Of a stretch of DNA of 64,000 bases, positions 40,054 through 49,106 are shown piece after piece. Source of the DNA: Limnohabitans sp. T6-5 (GTDB lineage: Bacteria; Pseudomonadota; Gammaproteobacteria; Burkholderiales; Burkholderiaceae_C); contig NZ_NERV01000003.1 of NCBI RefSeq assembly GCF_003063315.1, positions 434,001 to 498,000 of the forward strand, written 5' to 3'. The translations under genes were made by a program, and so were the position numbers. Each line of letters opens with the position of its first letter. Within the stretch, counting starts at the first letter, position 1. Under the pieces are notes generated by a model, which worked only from the letters and a program-made list of their open reading frames with translations, had not been told where the DNA came from and made no database searches.

Positions 40054-40457
40054 GATGGGTTCAGCTTGCACCAAATGGCTGCCAGCCAGACGCTGGCACA
40101 AAGCAGCAAGCTGAGCAATACGGCTGCACTGCCCATGTCCTTGGCGCGCTTGGACAGGTCGTGCCATTCGGGGCCAATGCGGTCAATGGCAGACTCGATG
40201 CCGCTGTTGAGTAATTCAACGATCAAGACCAACACAAGCGATCCAGCCAGTGCGGCAGTTTCAAGCCAGGTTTGTCCCAGCCAGAATGCAAGGGGGATCA
40301 AAACGATCGCGAGTTGGGCTTCTTGTCGAAAAGCTGTTTCAGCCCATCCAGCTAGCAAACCCTGCAGGGAGTAGCCGCCGGCATGCAGGATGCGTGACAA
40401 GCCCTTGCGCGATTTTTGTGGGTTGACCTCGGATGAAGTGTGGGGGGAGCTGGGCAT
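40050..40457 (-). CDS. dgkA: Diacylglycerol kinase DgkA
   Basis: A 135-residue trimeric membrane enzyme that phosphorylates diacylglycerol or undecaprenol. Three helices follow an N-terminal amphipathic segment; WAETAFRQEAQLAIVLIPLAFWL and VELLNSGIESAIDRIGPEWHDLSKRAKDMGSAAVLL carry the conserved Glu, Asn and Asp of the active site. It is 12 bp after the RDD gene. ATGA overlap with the LOG gene supports one transcript. Confidence 0.93.
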   Translation of the reverse strand: MPSSPHTSSEVNPQKSRKGLSRILHAGGYSLQGLLAGWAETAFRQEAQLAIVLIPLAFWLGQTWLETAALAGSLVLVLIVELLNSGIESAIDRIGPEWHDLSKRAKDMGSAAVLLSLLLCASVWLAAIWCKLNPS

Positions 40458-40469
40458 CGTTGTGGTGCC

Positions 40470-40982
40470 TCAAGTGGGCTGAGAAATCAGACGCGTTCCA
40501 GCCCAAGCATCGTGCCAGAACTGTCTTTCGGGGTGAAAGCGGCTGAGCAACGCCCAAACAATGACCCAGCCTACGGTGAGCACCCCAACTTCCAGGGCGG
40601 GCAATCCAAAAGGCAGCGTCAAGAGCAAAGGTGGCAGGAGCCACAACCAAGCCAGAACATAGCGAAGCAGGGCGCGGGCTTGGGTCAGGGGTTGACCTGC
40701 TGAATCGACTGCACGGATGTGCCAAGTTTTCATGGCCAGAGTTTGCCCTCGGGACCAGAACCAGGTGAAGTAAATCCCCAGAATTAAAAACAAAAAAGCC
40801 TGCAATCCAGGACGGTTGTCCATGGCGTGGCGTGTCTGGCTCAGGGCGCTGAACAGATAGCCAGAGATGAAGACCACGCCAAACAGGAGCATGCCTTCAT
40901 AAAGCCAGCAAGCCATGCGGCGTGCAAGTGAGGGCGTCGCCAGAGGGGATGGGTTTGAAGTGGCTGAACCGTTACGCATCAT
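40470..40982 (-). CDS. RDD-family membrane protein
   Basis: A 170-residue protein with four membrane helices. PSLARRMACWLYEGMLLFGVVFISGYLF is the usual N-terminal RDD part and FWSRGQTLAMKTWHIRAVDSAGQPLTQARALLRY the loop conserved in the family; FHDAWAGTRLI-like residues (HDAWAGTRL) end the domain. Functions of the RDD family are mostly unknown. Its ATG overlaps the stop of the DUF3106 gene (ATGA at 40979-40982). Confidence 0.85.
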   Translation of the reverse strand: MMRNGSATSNPSPLATPSLARRMACWLYEGMLLFGVVFISGYLFSALSQTRHAMDNRPGLQAFLFLILGIYFTWFWSRGQTLAMKTWHIRAVDSAGQPLTQARALLRYVLAWLWLLPPLLLTLPFGLPALEVGVLTVGWVIVWALLSRFHPERQFWHDAWAGTRLISQPT

Positions 40983-41695
40983 GAGGGAGCAGTTTCTGTG
41001 GCGTTGCGTGCGGTATCAGGCGCTGTCTCTGAAGAACCGGCTGGAACGGTTTGTTTCGGGACTGCCAATGTAGATGGTCGCGGCAAGAGGGTTTTGCGGT
41101 CGATGGTGGTGGCATTGACTGACCGGGATGCGTCAGCTGGATGGACAGCGGGGTGCACCAAACGACGGGATTCCAACGGCTTGGCCGTCGGTGCGGCGCT
41201 CTTGGTGGGGGCTGTAGATTCTGCGGACAGCAAGCGCTTTTCTTCGACAGACAGGGCTTGATAGGCTTCCCACTTGGCTTTTTTGTCTTCTTTGGGCAAA
41301 TTTTGCAGCGTGTTGAAGTTATAACGAGCCACATTGCGCTGTTGTGGGCTCAATGCCACCCAATCGGCCATGCGTGTGTGCATGGTCGTTTGTTCAGATG
41401 CCGAGAGTTGTGAAAAGTTCTGGGAAATCGTGAGCCACTTGCGTTGCTGTTGTGCAGTCAGCGCGCTCCATTGGGCGCCCAAAGGGGCCAACGCCTGCTT
41501 TTGACGGGACGTCAATTGTTGCCAGCTTGGAGAATTGGCTTCGGTATTGGAATGGGTGATATTTGTTACTGGTTTTGCAACGTTAGTTTGTGTTTGTGCC
41601 ACGGCCGCTGTCAAACTGGTCGACAAGAACAAGCCGCAGCCCAGTCGCAATGCCGGGTCAAGAATTGGAAGGTAGCGCTTTCTCATCTCAGTCAT
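40979..41695 (-). CDS. DUF3106 domain protein
   Basis: A 238-residue exported protein. The ATG at 41695 gives MTEMRKRYLP and a signal-like segment ending near residue 33 (LTAAVAQ). The DUF3106 part has SWQQLTSRQKQALAPLGAQWSALTAQQQRKWLTISQNFSQLSASEQTTMHTRMADWVALSPQQRNVARYNF-type repeats in residues ~60-130 with Trp residues at regular spacing. A Pro/Ser/Thr-rich tail follows. The function is unknown. It overlaps the DUF3619 gene by eight bases. An alternative ATG is at 41686. Confidence 0.82.
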   Translation of the reverse strand: MTEMRKRYLPILDPALRLGCGLFLSTSLTAAVAQTQTNVAKPVTNITHSNTEANSPSWQQLTSRQKQALAPLGAQWSALTAQQQRKWLTISQNFSQLSASEQTTMHTRMADWVALSPQQRNVARYNFNTLQNLPKEDKKAKWEAYQALSVEEKRLLSAESTAPTKSAAPTAKPLESRRLVHPAVHPADASRSVNATTIDRKTLLPRPSTLAVPKQTVPAGSSETAPDTARNATETAPS

Positions 41696-42134
41696 GCGCG
41701 GCACCAGCCTGGAGTCCTTGCTTGAGAAACTGAACAAAGCCTGTATCAGCATAGGCGTCTGGTGGCAATTCATCCGTCAGGAGAGCCGAGTCAATGGCTG
41801 CAATTTCAGATGTGAAATTGTCTTGCTGTACCCACTGAATGGCCAGTAACCCAAGCACCAAAGCCAAGAGCGGCAAAGCAGATGCCAGGATGCTCCACAG
41901 GTTCAAACCTTCGTCAGGGGATGCCGTTAATGTGCCGTTGTGGTTGACTTGTGCTGTGCTCACCAGGCGAGACTGAAGTTGAGGTTTGCGCTCAGCCAGA
42001 GCGCGCAGTCGTGCCACGCGCAGCCGTTCGCTGATTTCATGGGGCAGACCTGGTGTGGCCAACGTCAATTGGGCCGAAAAATGTCGACCCAAACGGTCCA
42101 GGTCCAGCTCATTCGGTGTGTTTTGGATTTTCAT
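41688..42134 (-). CDS. DUF3619 family protein, candidate anti-sigma factor
   Basis: A 148-residue protein with a soluble N-terminal part (DRLGRHFSAQLTLATPGLPHEISERLRVARLRALAERK), one central membrane helix (ILASALPLLALVLGLLAIQW) and a short periplasmic C-terminus. The layout and direct coupling to the sigma gene (ATGA overlap 42131-42134) resemble membrane anti-sigma factors, but no ZAS or other known motif is visible. The role is inferred from context. Confidence 0.8.
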   Translation of the reverse strand: MKIQNTPNELDLDRLGRHFSAQLTLATPGLPHEISERLRVARLRALAERKPQLQSRLVSTAQVNHNGTLTASPDEGLNLWSILASALPLLALVLGLLAIQWVQQDNFTSEIAAIDSALLTDELPPDAYADTGFVQFLKQGLQAGAAHD

Positions 42135-42769
42135 GGTCGGATTCCTTGGGTTGCCAAGGTTTTGCTCAAGGCCTGAATGGCCCGAGAGCAGTGGGTTTTG
42201 ACGCTGCCTTCCGAGCAGCCCATCACGGCGGCTGTTTCAGCAAGATCCATCTCCTCCCAATAACGCAGCAGGAAGGCTTCTCGTTGACGAGCAGGCAAGT
42301 TCATGATGGCTGTCTCGATGTGTTCGAGGGTTTGAACTCTCCCAATCCAATCTTCAGCGCTCTCTGAGGTTCCATTGTCAGCCGCGCTGCTGGAGACTTC
42401 AAGCAGGTCAAATTCGCCATCAGCGTCATCTGTGCCGAAATCACTGAGATTGCTGAACAGGGCGTTGCGGGTTTTTTGTCTCCGAAACCAGTCCAGAACA
42501 GTGTTGGACAAGATTCGCTGGAACAACATTGGGAGTTCCGCGATGGGTTTGTCCCCGTAGCTGTTACACAGCTTGATCATGCTGTCTTGGAGGATGTCCA
42601 GGGCTGCGTCCTCGTCTCGAACATGGTAGTAAGCGCGTTTGAACGCCTTTTTTTCCACGTTTTTCAGAAATTCTGAGAGTTCCGCTTCGGATGCCAACTT
42701 ATTTTCAGCAGTCGCTTTGGCGATGCTTTTACTTGTGAGTGAATGAAATACCAGTTTGGAGTCTGACAC
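42131..42769 (-). CDS. ECF-type RNA polymerase sigma factor
   Basis: A 212-residue sigma-70 family factor. Region 2 is FLKNVEKKAFKRAYYHVRDEDAALDILQDSMIKL and FQRILSNTVLDWFRRQKTRN (residues ~35-103); region 4 is NLPARQREAFLLRYWEEMDLAETAAVMGCSEGSVKTHCSRAIQAL (residues ~158-202) with a clear helix-turn-helix. A 50-residue acidic linker joins them. It heads an operon with DUF3619, DUF3106, RDD, dgkA and LOG genes, probably activating its own operon. Confidence 0.93.
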   Translation of the reverse strand: MSDSKLVFHSLTSKSIAKATAENKLASEAELSEFLKNVEKKAFKRAYYHVRDEDAALDILQDSMIKLCNSYGDKPIAELPMLFQRILSNTVLDWFRRQKTRNALFSNLSDFGTDDADGEFDLLEVSSSAADNGTSESAEDWIGRVQTLEHIETAIMNLPARQREAFLLRYWEEMDLAETAAVMGCSEGSVKTHCSRAIQALSKTLATQGIRP

Positions 42770-42901
42770 TTTGACCGGTCACGAATTATGGCATTGCCGA
42801 TGAACCCCTGAGACGGCTTGGAAAACTGCTCGGTACAAATGCGATAATGTGAGATTGCAATTGAAAAAAAGCAAACGGATCACCGTCCGGCACCGTTACA
42901 G

Positions 42902-42976
42902 CTTGGTGCCCATGTCAGTGGTCTCAAGTCCCAAAGCCACTTCACAAGAGTCGAGCCCAGGGGCACCCAAGGTTTT
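42902..42976 (+). promoter_or_regulatory. Possible attenuator in the ilvB leader
   Basis: CTTGGTGCCC (42902-42911) can pair with GGGCACCCAAG (42961-42971, one bulge) over a 49-base loop and is followed by GTTTTT. A 23-codon frame starting at ATG 42912 with two Val codons and ending TAG 42981-42983 overlaps it. Evidence is weak. The rest of 42770-43004 has no gene. Confidence 0.3.
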
Positions 42977-43004
42977 TCGTTAGAGAAATTCACAAAGGTT
43001 GAAT

Positions 43005-44768
43005 ATGGAAATGAACAAAGCCGAAATGGCATCGACCCCTGCGGGTGGTCAAGAGTTGCGTGGTGCAGAAATTCTGGTCAAAGCACTCCAGGCTGAAAAC
43101 GTGCAGTACATCTGGGGCTATCCCGGTGGCGCCGTTCTTCACATTTACGACGCGTTTTACAAACAAGACACCATCCAGCACGTTCTGGTGCGTCACGAAC
43201 AAGCGGCTGTGCACGCGGCCGATGGCTTTGCTCGTGCGACGGGTGAAGTGGGTGTGGCGCTGGTCACTTCAGGCCCTGGATTGACCAATGCCGTGACCGG
43301 TATTGCTACCGCTTACATGGACAGCATCCCCATGGTGATCATCAGTGGGCAAGTGCCTACTGCTGCCATTGGTCTGGATGCCTTCCAGGAGTGCGATGCC
43401 GTGGGTATCACACGGCCGATCGTGAAACACAATTTCCTGATCAAAGATGCCAAGGATGTGGCTGAAGTCATGAAAAAGGCTTTCCACATTGCACGCAGTG
43501 GTCGGCCAGGCCCTGTGGTGGTAGACATCCCCAAAGACGTGTCTTTCAACAAAGTGCCCTATACCGGCTATCCCGACTCGGTCGAGATGCGCTCTTATAA
43601 CCCCGTGCGCAAAGGCCATGGGGGGCAGATCCGCAAAGCTTTGCAACTGTTGATGTCGGCCAAGCGTCCTTACATTTACACCGGCGGTGGCGTTTTGCTG
43701 AGCAATGCCAGTCCTGAATTGCGTGCTTTGGTGGACATGCTCAATTACCCTGTGACCAATACGCTGATGGGCTTGGGCGCGTTTCCTGCAACCGATCGTC
43801 GCTTTGTGGGCATGCTGGGTATGCACGGGACCCTCGAAGCCAACAACGCCATGCAAAACTGTGACGTATTGCTGGCTGTGGGTGCCCGTTTTGATGACCG
43901 CGTGATTGGCAACCCCAAGCACTTTGCACAAAACGAACGCAAGATCATCCACATTGACATTGATCCGTCGAGCATCTCCAAGCGTGTCAAGGTGGATGTG
44001 CCCATCGTGGGCGACGTCAAAGATGTGCTGACAGAGTTGATGGGCATGATTCGTGAGTCAGGTCTCAAGCCAGATGCACAGGCGCTGGGCCAATGGTGGG
44101 AAACCATTGAAGGCTGGCGCAGTCGTGATTGCATGAATTACGACAACACGAACACCCAAGTGATCAAACCCCAGAAAGTCATTGAGACATTGTGGGAAAT
44201 GACGAAGGATGCTGATGCCTACATCACCTCCGATGTCGGTCAGCACCAGATGTGGGCTGCGCAGTACTACAAGTTCAACGAACCACGCCGCTGGATCAAC
44301 TCCGGTGGTCTGGGCACCATGGGTGTGGGCATTCCTTATGCAATGGGGATCAAACTGGCCAAGCCTGACAGTGAGGTTTTTTGCGTGACGGGTGAAGGCT
44401 CGGTGCAAATGTGCATTCAGGAGCTGTCGACTTGCCTGCAATACAACACGCCGATCAAGATCGTGGCGCTGAATAACCGTTATCTCGGCATGGTGCGTCA
44501 GTGGCAAGAGATCGAATACTCCGGCCGTTACAGCCACAGCTACATGGATGCGTTGCCCAACTTCGTGAAGTTGGCCGAAGCTTATGGCCACGTGGGCATT
44601 TTGGTGGAGCGTCCTGATGATGTGGAACCTGCTTTGCGTGAAGCACGCAGGCTCAAGGATCGCACGGTGTTTCTGGACATTCGCACAGACCCTACGGAGA
44701 ACGTGTTCCCCATGGTGAAGGCTGGCAAGGGCCTGACCGAGATGCTCTTGGGCGCGGAGGACCTGTAA
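43005..44768 (+). CDS. ilvB: Acetolactate synthase large subunit
   Basis: A 587-residue thiamine-diphosphate enzyme for the first joint step of valine, leucine and isoleucine synthesis. GYPGGAVLHIYDAF and VRHEQAAVHAADGFARATGE carry the catalytic Glu; GEGSVQMCIQELSTCLQYNTPIKIVALNN is the ThDP/Mg2+ motif. ATG 43005 has AAAGG six bases upstream; TTG 42999 is less likely. ilvH follows two bases after the stop and ilvC after that, so this is the ilvBHC operon. It is divergent from the sigma operon. Confidence 0.96.
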   Translation: MEMNKAEMASTPAGGQELRGAEILVKALQAENVQYIWGYPGGAVLHIYDAFYKQDTIQHVLVRHEQAAVHAADGFARATGEVGVALVTSGPGLTNAVTGIATAYMDSIPMVIISGQVPTAAIGLDAFQECDAVGITRPIVKHNFLIKDAKDVAEVMKKAFHIARSGRPGPVVVDIPKDVSFNKVPYTGYPDSVEMRSYNPVRKGHGGQIRKALQLLMSAKRPYIYTGGGVLLSNASPELRALVDMLNYPVTNTLMGLGAFPATDRRFVGMLGMHGTLEANNAMQNCDVLLAVGARFDDRVIGNPKHFAQNERKIIHIDIDPSSISKRVKVDVPIVGDVKDVLTELMGMIRESGLKPDAQALGQWWETIEGWRSRDCMNYDNTNTQVIKPQKVIETLWEMTKDADAYITSDVGQHQMWAAQYYKFNEPRRWINSGGLGTMGVGIPYAMGIKLAKPDSEVFCVTGEGSVQMCIQELSTCLQYNTPIKIVALNNRYLGMVRQWQEIEYSGRYSHSYMDALPNFVKLAEAYGHVGILVERPDDVEPALREARRLKDRTVFLDIRTDPTENVFPMVKAGKGLTEMLLGAEDL

Positions 44769-44770
44769 TC

Positions 44771-45262
44771 ATGAAACACATCATCGCAGTATTGATCGAA
44801 AACGAAGCAGGTGCCCTGTCCCGCGTGGTGGGCTTGTTCTCGGCCCGTGGTTACAACATTGAGTCGCTGACGGTGGCCCCCACCGAAGACCCGAGTCTGT
44901 CGCGCATGACCATCCAGACCACCGGGTCGGACGATGTCATCGAGCAGATCACCAAGCACCTGAACCGCCTGATCGAGGTGGTCAAGGTCGTGGACCTGAC
45001 CGAAGGCGCCTACACCGAGCGCGAGCTGATGCTCGTCAAGGTGCGCGCCGTGGGCAAGGAACGTGAAGAAATGAAACGCATGGCCGACATTTTTCGCGGC
45101 CGCGTGATCGACGTCACCGACAAGAGCTACACCATTGAGCTCACCGGTGACCAGTCCAAGAACGACGCCTTTTTGGAGGCGATCGACCGCAGTGCCATTT
45201 TGGAGACCGTGCGCACGGGTGCATGCGGTATCGGGCGCGGCGAGCGCATCCTGCGCGTCTAA
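44771..45262 (+). CDS. ilvH: Acetolactate synthase regulatory (small) subunit
   Basis: A 163-residue ACT-domain subunit that binds valine and gives feedback inhibition of IlvB. MKHIIAVLIENEAGALSRVVGLFSARGYNIESLTVAPTEDPSLSRMTI is the ACT domain (residues 1-70); LVKVRAVGKEREEMKRMADIFRGRVIDV begins the C-terminal domain. Length is typical. The ATG lies two bases after the ilvB stop. Confidence 0.97.
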   Translation: MKHIIAVLIENEAGALSRVVGLFSARGYNIESLTVAPTEDPSLSRMTIQTTGSDDVIEQITKHLNRLIEVVKVVDLTEGAYTERELMLVKVRAVGKEREEMKRMADIFRGRVIDVTDKSYTIELTGDQSKNDAFLEAIDRSAILETVRTGACGIGRGERILRV

Positions 45263-46318
<1,056 letters not shown>

Positions 46319-46340
46319 TCTGGCCTTTTGGGCGAGTGTG

Positions 46341-46366
46341 AAAAAGGCCACTGAGGTGGCCTTTTT
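46341..46366 (+). terminator. Terminator of ilvBHC
   Basis: AAAAAGGCCAC (46341-46351) and GTGGCCTTTTT (46356-46366) with TGAG loop, then CTTG. It lies 22 bp past ilvC. Confidence 0.85.
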
Positions 46367-46438
46367 CTTGGGCGCTTGAACTGCCTTAAACTTCGCTGAC
46401 ACGGGATGAATCAGAAAAAGCCCCAACAGGAATGGACG

Positions 46439-47254
46439 ATGAACAAAACCAACGACAACATCGAAGACACAGAAGCCTCTGTGCCGGTGCGCAAACCCTC
46501 CAAGGGCATCTACATGCTGCCCAACATGATCACCCTGGCCGCTTTGTTTGCGGGTTTTTATGCCGTGGTCATGGCCATCAATGGTCGTTTTGATCTGGCC
46601 ACTGTCGGGATTTTTTGCGCCATGGTGCTGGACAGCCTGGATGGCCGTGTAGCCCGCATGACGAACACGCAAAGTGCCTTTGGTGAGCAGATGGACTCAC
46701 TGTCCGACATGGTGTCCTTTGGCGCCGCCCCTGCCTTGATCGCCTATGTCTGGACGCTCAAGGAGCTGGGTCGCTGGGGCTGGATTGCCGCTTTCGTCTA
46801 TTGCGCTTGTGCGGCTTTGCGCCTGGCCCGCTTCAACGTGAACACCGCTGTGGTGGACAAGCGTTATTTTCAGGGTTTGCCATCGCCCGCCGCTGCGGCT
46901 TTGGTGATGGGCTTTGTCTGGATCATGTTTGATAACGCCGTGCCCGCCAAAGCTGTGGCGTGGGGCATGTTTGCCGTGTGCCTGTTTGCGGGCTTGACCA
47001 TGGTGACCAATGTGCCGTTTTACAGCTTCAAGGACATGCACATGAAAAAGAGCGTGCCTTTTGCCACGCTGGTGTTGGTCGCCTTGGGCATTGCGGTGGT
47101 CAACATTGACCCGCCGACGGTTTTGTTTGCTGTATTTGTGGGCTACGGCCTGAGCGGTTATGTGATCTATGTCTGGCGCAAGGCCAAAGGTCAGCCGACC
47201 AGCATGATCAGCACATCCACCGATGAGCCAGAAGAGCGTGGCTTGCACCAGTGA
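46439..47254 (+). CDS. pssA: CDP-diacylglycerol-serine O-phosphatidyltransferase
   Basis: A 271-residue membrane enzyme that makes phosphatidylserine, the precursor of phosphatidylethanolamine. The CDP-alcohol motif DSLDGRVARMTNTQSAF then GEQMDSLSD fits D(x)2DG(x)2AR(x)8G(x)3D(x)3D exactly. Eight or so helices span the rest. ATG 46439 has AGGA at a suitable distance and is preferred to ATG 46406. It lies between the ilv and leu genes, as in related genomes. Confidence 0.94.
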   Translation: MNKTNDNIEDTEASVPVRKPSKGIYMLPNMITLAALFAGFYAVVMAINGRFDLATVGIFCAMVLDSLDGRVARMTNTQSAFGEQMDSLSDMVSFGAAPALIAYVWTLKELGRWGWIAAFVYCACAALRLARFNVNTAVVDKRYFQGLPSPAAAALVMGFVWIMFDNAVPAKAVAWGMFAVCLFAGLTMVTNVPFYSFKDMHMKKSVPFATLVLVALGIAVVNIDPPTVLFAVFVGYGLSGYVIYVWRKAKGQPTSMISTSTDEPEERGLHQ

Positions 47255-47302
47255 TGTCAACTGGATGACAAAGTCCGTTTTGAACTGTGCTAAAGTGACC
47301 AC

Positions 47303-47356
47303 ATGAACTTTTCTTTGTCTGCACTACTGCTACTGCCCAACGGGCGGGATGTGTAG
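47303..47356 (+). CDS. leuA leader peptide (17 residues)
   Basis: ATG at 47303 starts the peptide MNFSLSALLLLPNGRDV, which ends at TAG 47354-47356. The four Leu codons in a row are CTA CTG CTA CTG, after two earlier TTG/TCT codons; CTA is rare in this GC-rich sequence. A Leu run followed by an intrinsic terminator before leuA is classical attenuation. Charged leucyl-tRNA lets the ribosome move on and the terminator form; leucine starvation stalls it. No strong Shine-Dalgarno is visible. Confidence 0.75.
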   Translation: MNFSLSALLLLPNGRDV

Positions 47357-47375
47357 CGCACGCAAACATTTTCCC

Positions 47376-47417
47376 AAAAGGCCCGTATGCCATCCGCAAC
47401 GGGCCTTTTGCATTTTT
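47376..47417 (+). terminator. Attenuator terminator upstream of leuA
   Basis: AAAAGGCCCGT (47376-47386) and ACGGGCCTTTT (47399-47409) form an 11-bp stem over 12 bases, followed by GCATTTTT. It starts 20 bases past the leader peptide stop and 35 bases before leuA. The GGGCGGG in the leader peptide frame (47342-47348) may pair with the CCCG of the stem as an antiterminator. Confidence 0.8.
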
Positions 47418-47451
47418 GCTTTGACTTGCGGGTATCTGACCAGGAGTGAAC

Positions 47452-48990
47452 ATGACTGATAAATTGATTATTTTCGACACCACTTTGCGCGATGGCGAGC
47501 AGTCGCCCGGTGCGTCCATGACACGCGACGAGAAGTTGCGTATTGCGCGCCAGCTGGAGCGTTTGCGCGTGGATGTGATCGAAGCCGGATTTGCGGCCAG
47601 CTCCAATGGCGACTTTGAAGCCGTCAAGACCATTGCGGACGCCATCAAGGATTCCACCATTTGTTCTTTGTCACGCGCCAATGACCGTGATATTTCTCGC
47701 GCTGCCGAAGCCCTTAAGGGGGCCAACAGCGGGCGTATTCACACCTTCATTGCCACGTCGCCACTCCATATGGAAAAGAAGTTGCGCATGACCCCTGATC
47801 AGGTGTTTGAGCAAGCCAAGCAATCGGTGCGTTTTGCCCGTAATCTGGTCGGCGATGTCGAATTCAGTCCTGAAGACGGTTACCGTAGCGACATGGACTT
47901 CCTGTGCCGTATTTTGGAAGCCGTCATCGCAGAAGGGGCCACCACCATCAATGTGCCCGATACGGTGGGTTACGCCGTCCCTGAGCTTTATGGCCAGTTC
48001 ATCAAGACCTTGCGCGAACGCATTCCGAACTCCGACAAAGCAATCTGGTCTGTGCACTGCCACAACGACTTGGGCATGGCCGTTGCCAACTCGCTGGCCG
48101 GTGTCAAGATTGGCGGCGCTCGTCAGGTCGAGTGCACCATCAATGGTTTGGGTGAACGTGCAGGTAATTGCTCGCTCGAAGAAGTGGTCATGGCCGTGAA
48201 AACACGCCGCGACTATTTCGGTCTGGATGTCGGCATTGACACCAGCCACATCGTGGCCGCCAGCCGCATGGTCAGCCAGACGACCGGCTTTGTGGTTCAG
48301 CCTAACAAAGCTGTGGTGGGCGCCAATGCGTTTGCGCACGCATCGGGCATTCACCAGGATGGCGTGCTCAAGGCGCGCGACACTTACGAAATCATGCGCG
48401 CCGAAGACGTGGGTTGGACCACCAACAAGATTGTTCTGGGCAAGCTGAGTGGTCGCAACGCCTTCAAGCAGCGTTTGCAAGACTTGGGCGTGACTTTGGA
48501 CAGTGAAACTGAAATCAACAACGCTTTTGCCAAATTCAAAGAATTGGCTGACCGCAAGAGTGAGATTTTCGACGAAGACATTCTGGCCCTGGTGGGTGAT
48601 GAGAGTGTGACTGCCGACAAAGAGCAGTATGGTTTTGTTTCCATGTCTCAGCACAGCGAGACCGGTGAGCGCCCCCATGCAACGGTGGTGTTTACCGTGG
48701 ATGGACAAGAAGTCCGCGCAGAATCGGATGGCAATGGTCCAGTCGATGCCTCACTTAAGGCGATTGAGTCCCATATCAAGAGCGGTGCTGAAATGGTGCT
48801 CTATTCGGTCAATGCCATCAGCGGATCCACCGAAAGCCAAGGTGAAGTGACGGTGCGCTTACAAAACAGTGGCCGAGTGGTCAATGGTGTTGGGGCGGAT
48901 CCTGATATCGTGGTGGCATCGGCCAAGGCCTACCTCAGTGCGCTCAATAAACTCCAAAGCAAGGCGGATCGGGTTGCTGCGCAAGGGTAA
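47452..48990 (+). CDS. leuA: 2-Isopropylmalate synthase
   Basis: A 512-residue enzyme that joins acetyl-CoA to 2-ketoisovalerate as the first leucine-specific step. [17 protein letters not shown] holds the catalytic Arg and metal Asp, and [17 protein letters not shown] the His pair. The C-terminal allosteric domain (residues ~390-510) carries leucine feedback. ATG 47452 follows CAGGAG; GTG at 47446 is rejected. It is the single leu gene here and is controlled by the attenuator just upstream. Confidence 0.97.
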   Translation: MTDKLIIFDTTLRDGEQSPGASMTRDEKLRIARQLERLRVDVIEAGFAASSNGDFEAVKTIADAIKDSTICSLSRANDRDISRAAEALKGANSGRIHTFIATSPLHMEKKLRMTPDQVFEQAKQSVRFARNLVGDVEFSPEDGYRSDMDFLCRILEAVIAEGATTINVPDTVGYAVPELYGQFIKTLRERIPNSDKAIWSVHCHNDLGMAVANSLAGVKIGGARQVECTINGLGERAGNCSLEEVVMAVKTRRDYFGLDVGIDTSHIVAASRMVSQTTGFVVQPNKAVVGANAFAHASGIHQDGVLKARDTYEIMRAEDVGWTTNKIVLGKLSGRNAFKQRLQDLGVTLDSETEINNAFAKFKELADRKSEIFDEDILALVGDESVTADKEQYGFVSMSQHSETGERPHATVVFTVDGQEVRAESDGNGPVDASLKAIESHIKSGAEMVLYSVNAISGSTESQGEVTVRLQNSGRVVNGVGADPDIVVASAKAYLSALNKLQSKADRVAAQG

Positions 48991-49020
48991 TTGAATCCTT
49001 TGGAGGTAATTGTTGACATC

Positions 49021-49060
49021 AAAAAAGTCGCGCAAGTTATTGTTCTTGCGCGACTTTTTT
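49021..49060 (+). terminator. Terminator of leuA
   Basis: A 16-bp perfect stem AAAAAAGTCGCGCAAG (49021-49036) and its complement (49045-49060) ending in six U residues over an eight-base loop. It lies 30 bp past leuA and is the strongest terminator in the window. Confidence 0.92.
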
Positions 49061-49106
49061 ATTTGAGTAAACTCTGGGGCACAATCCACGTATTCATTTC
49101 CAGTCG

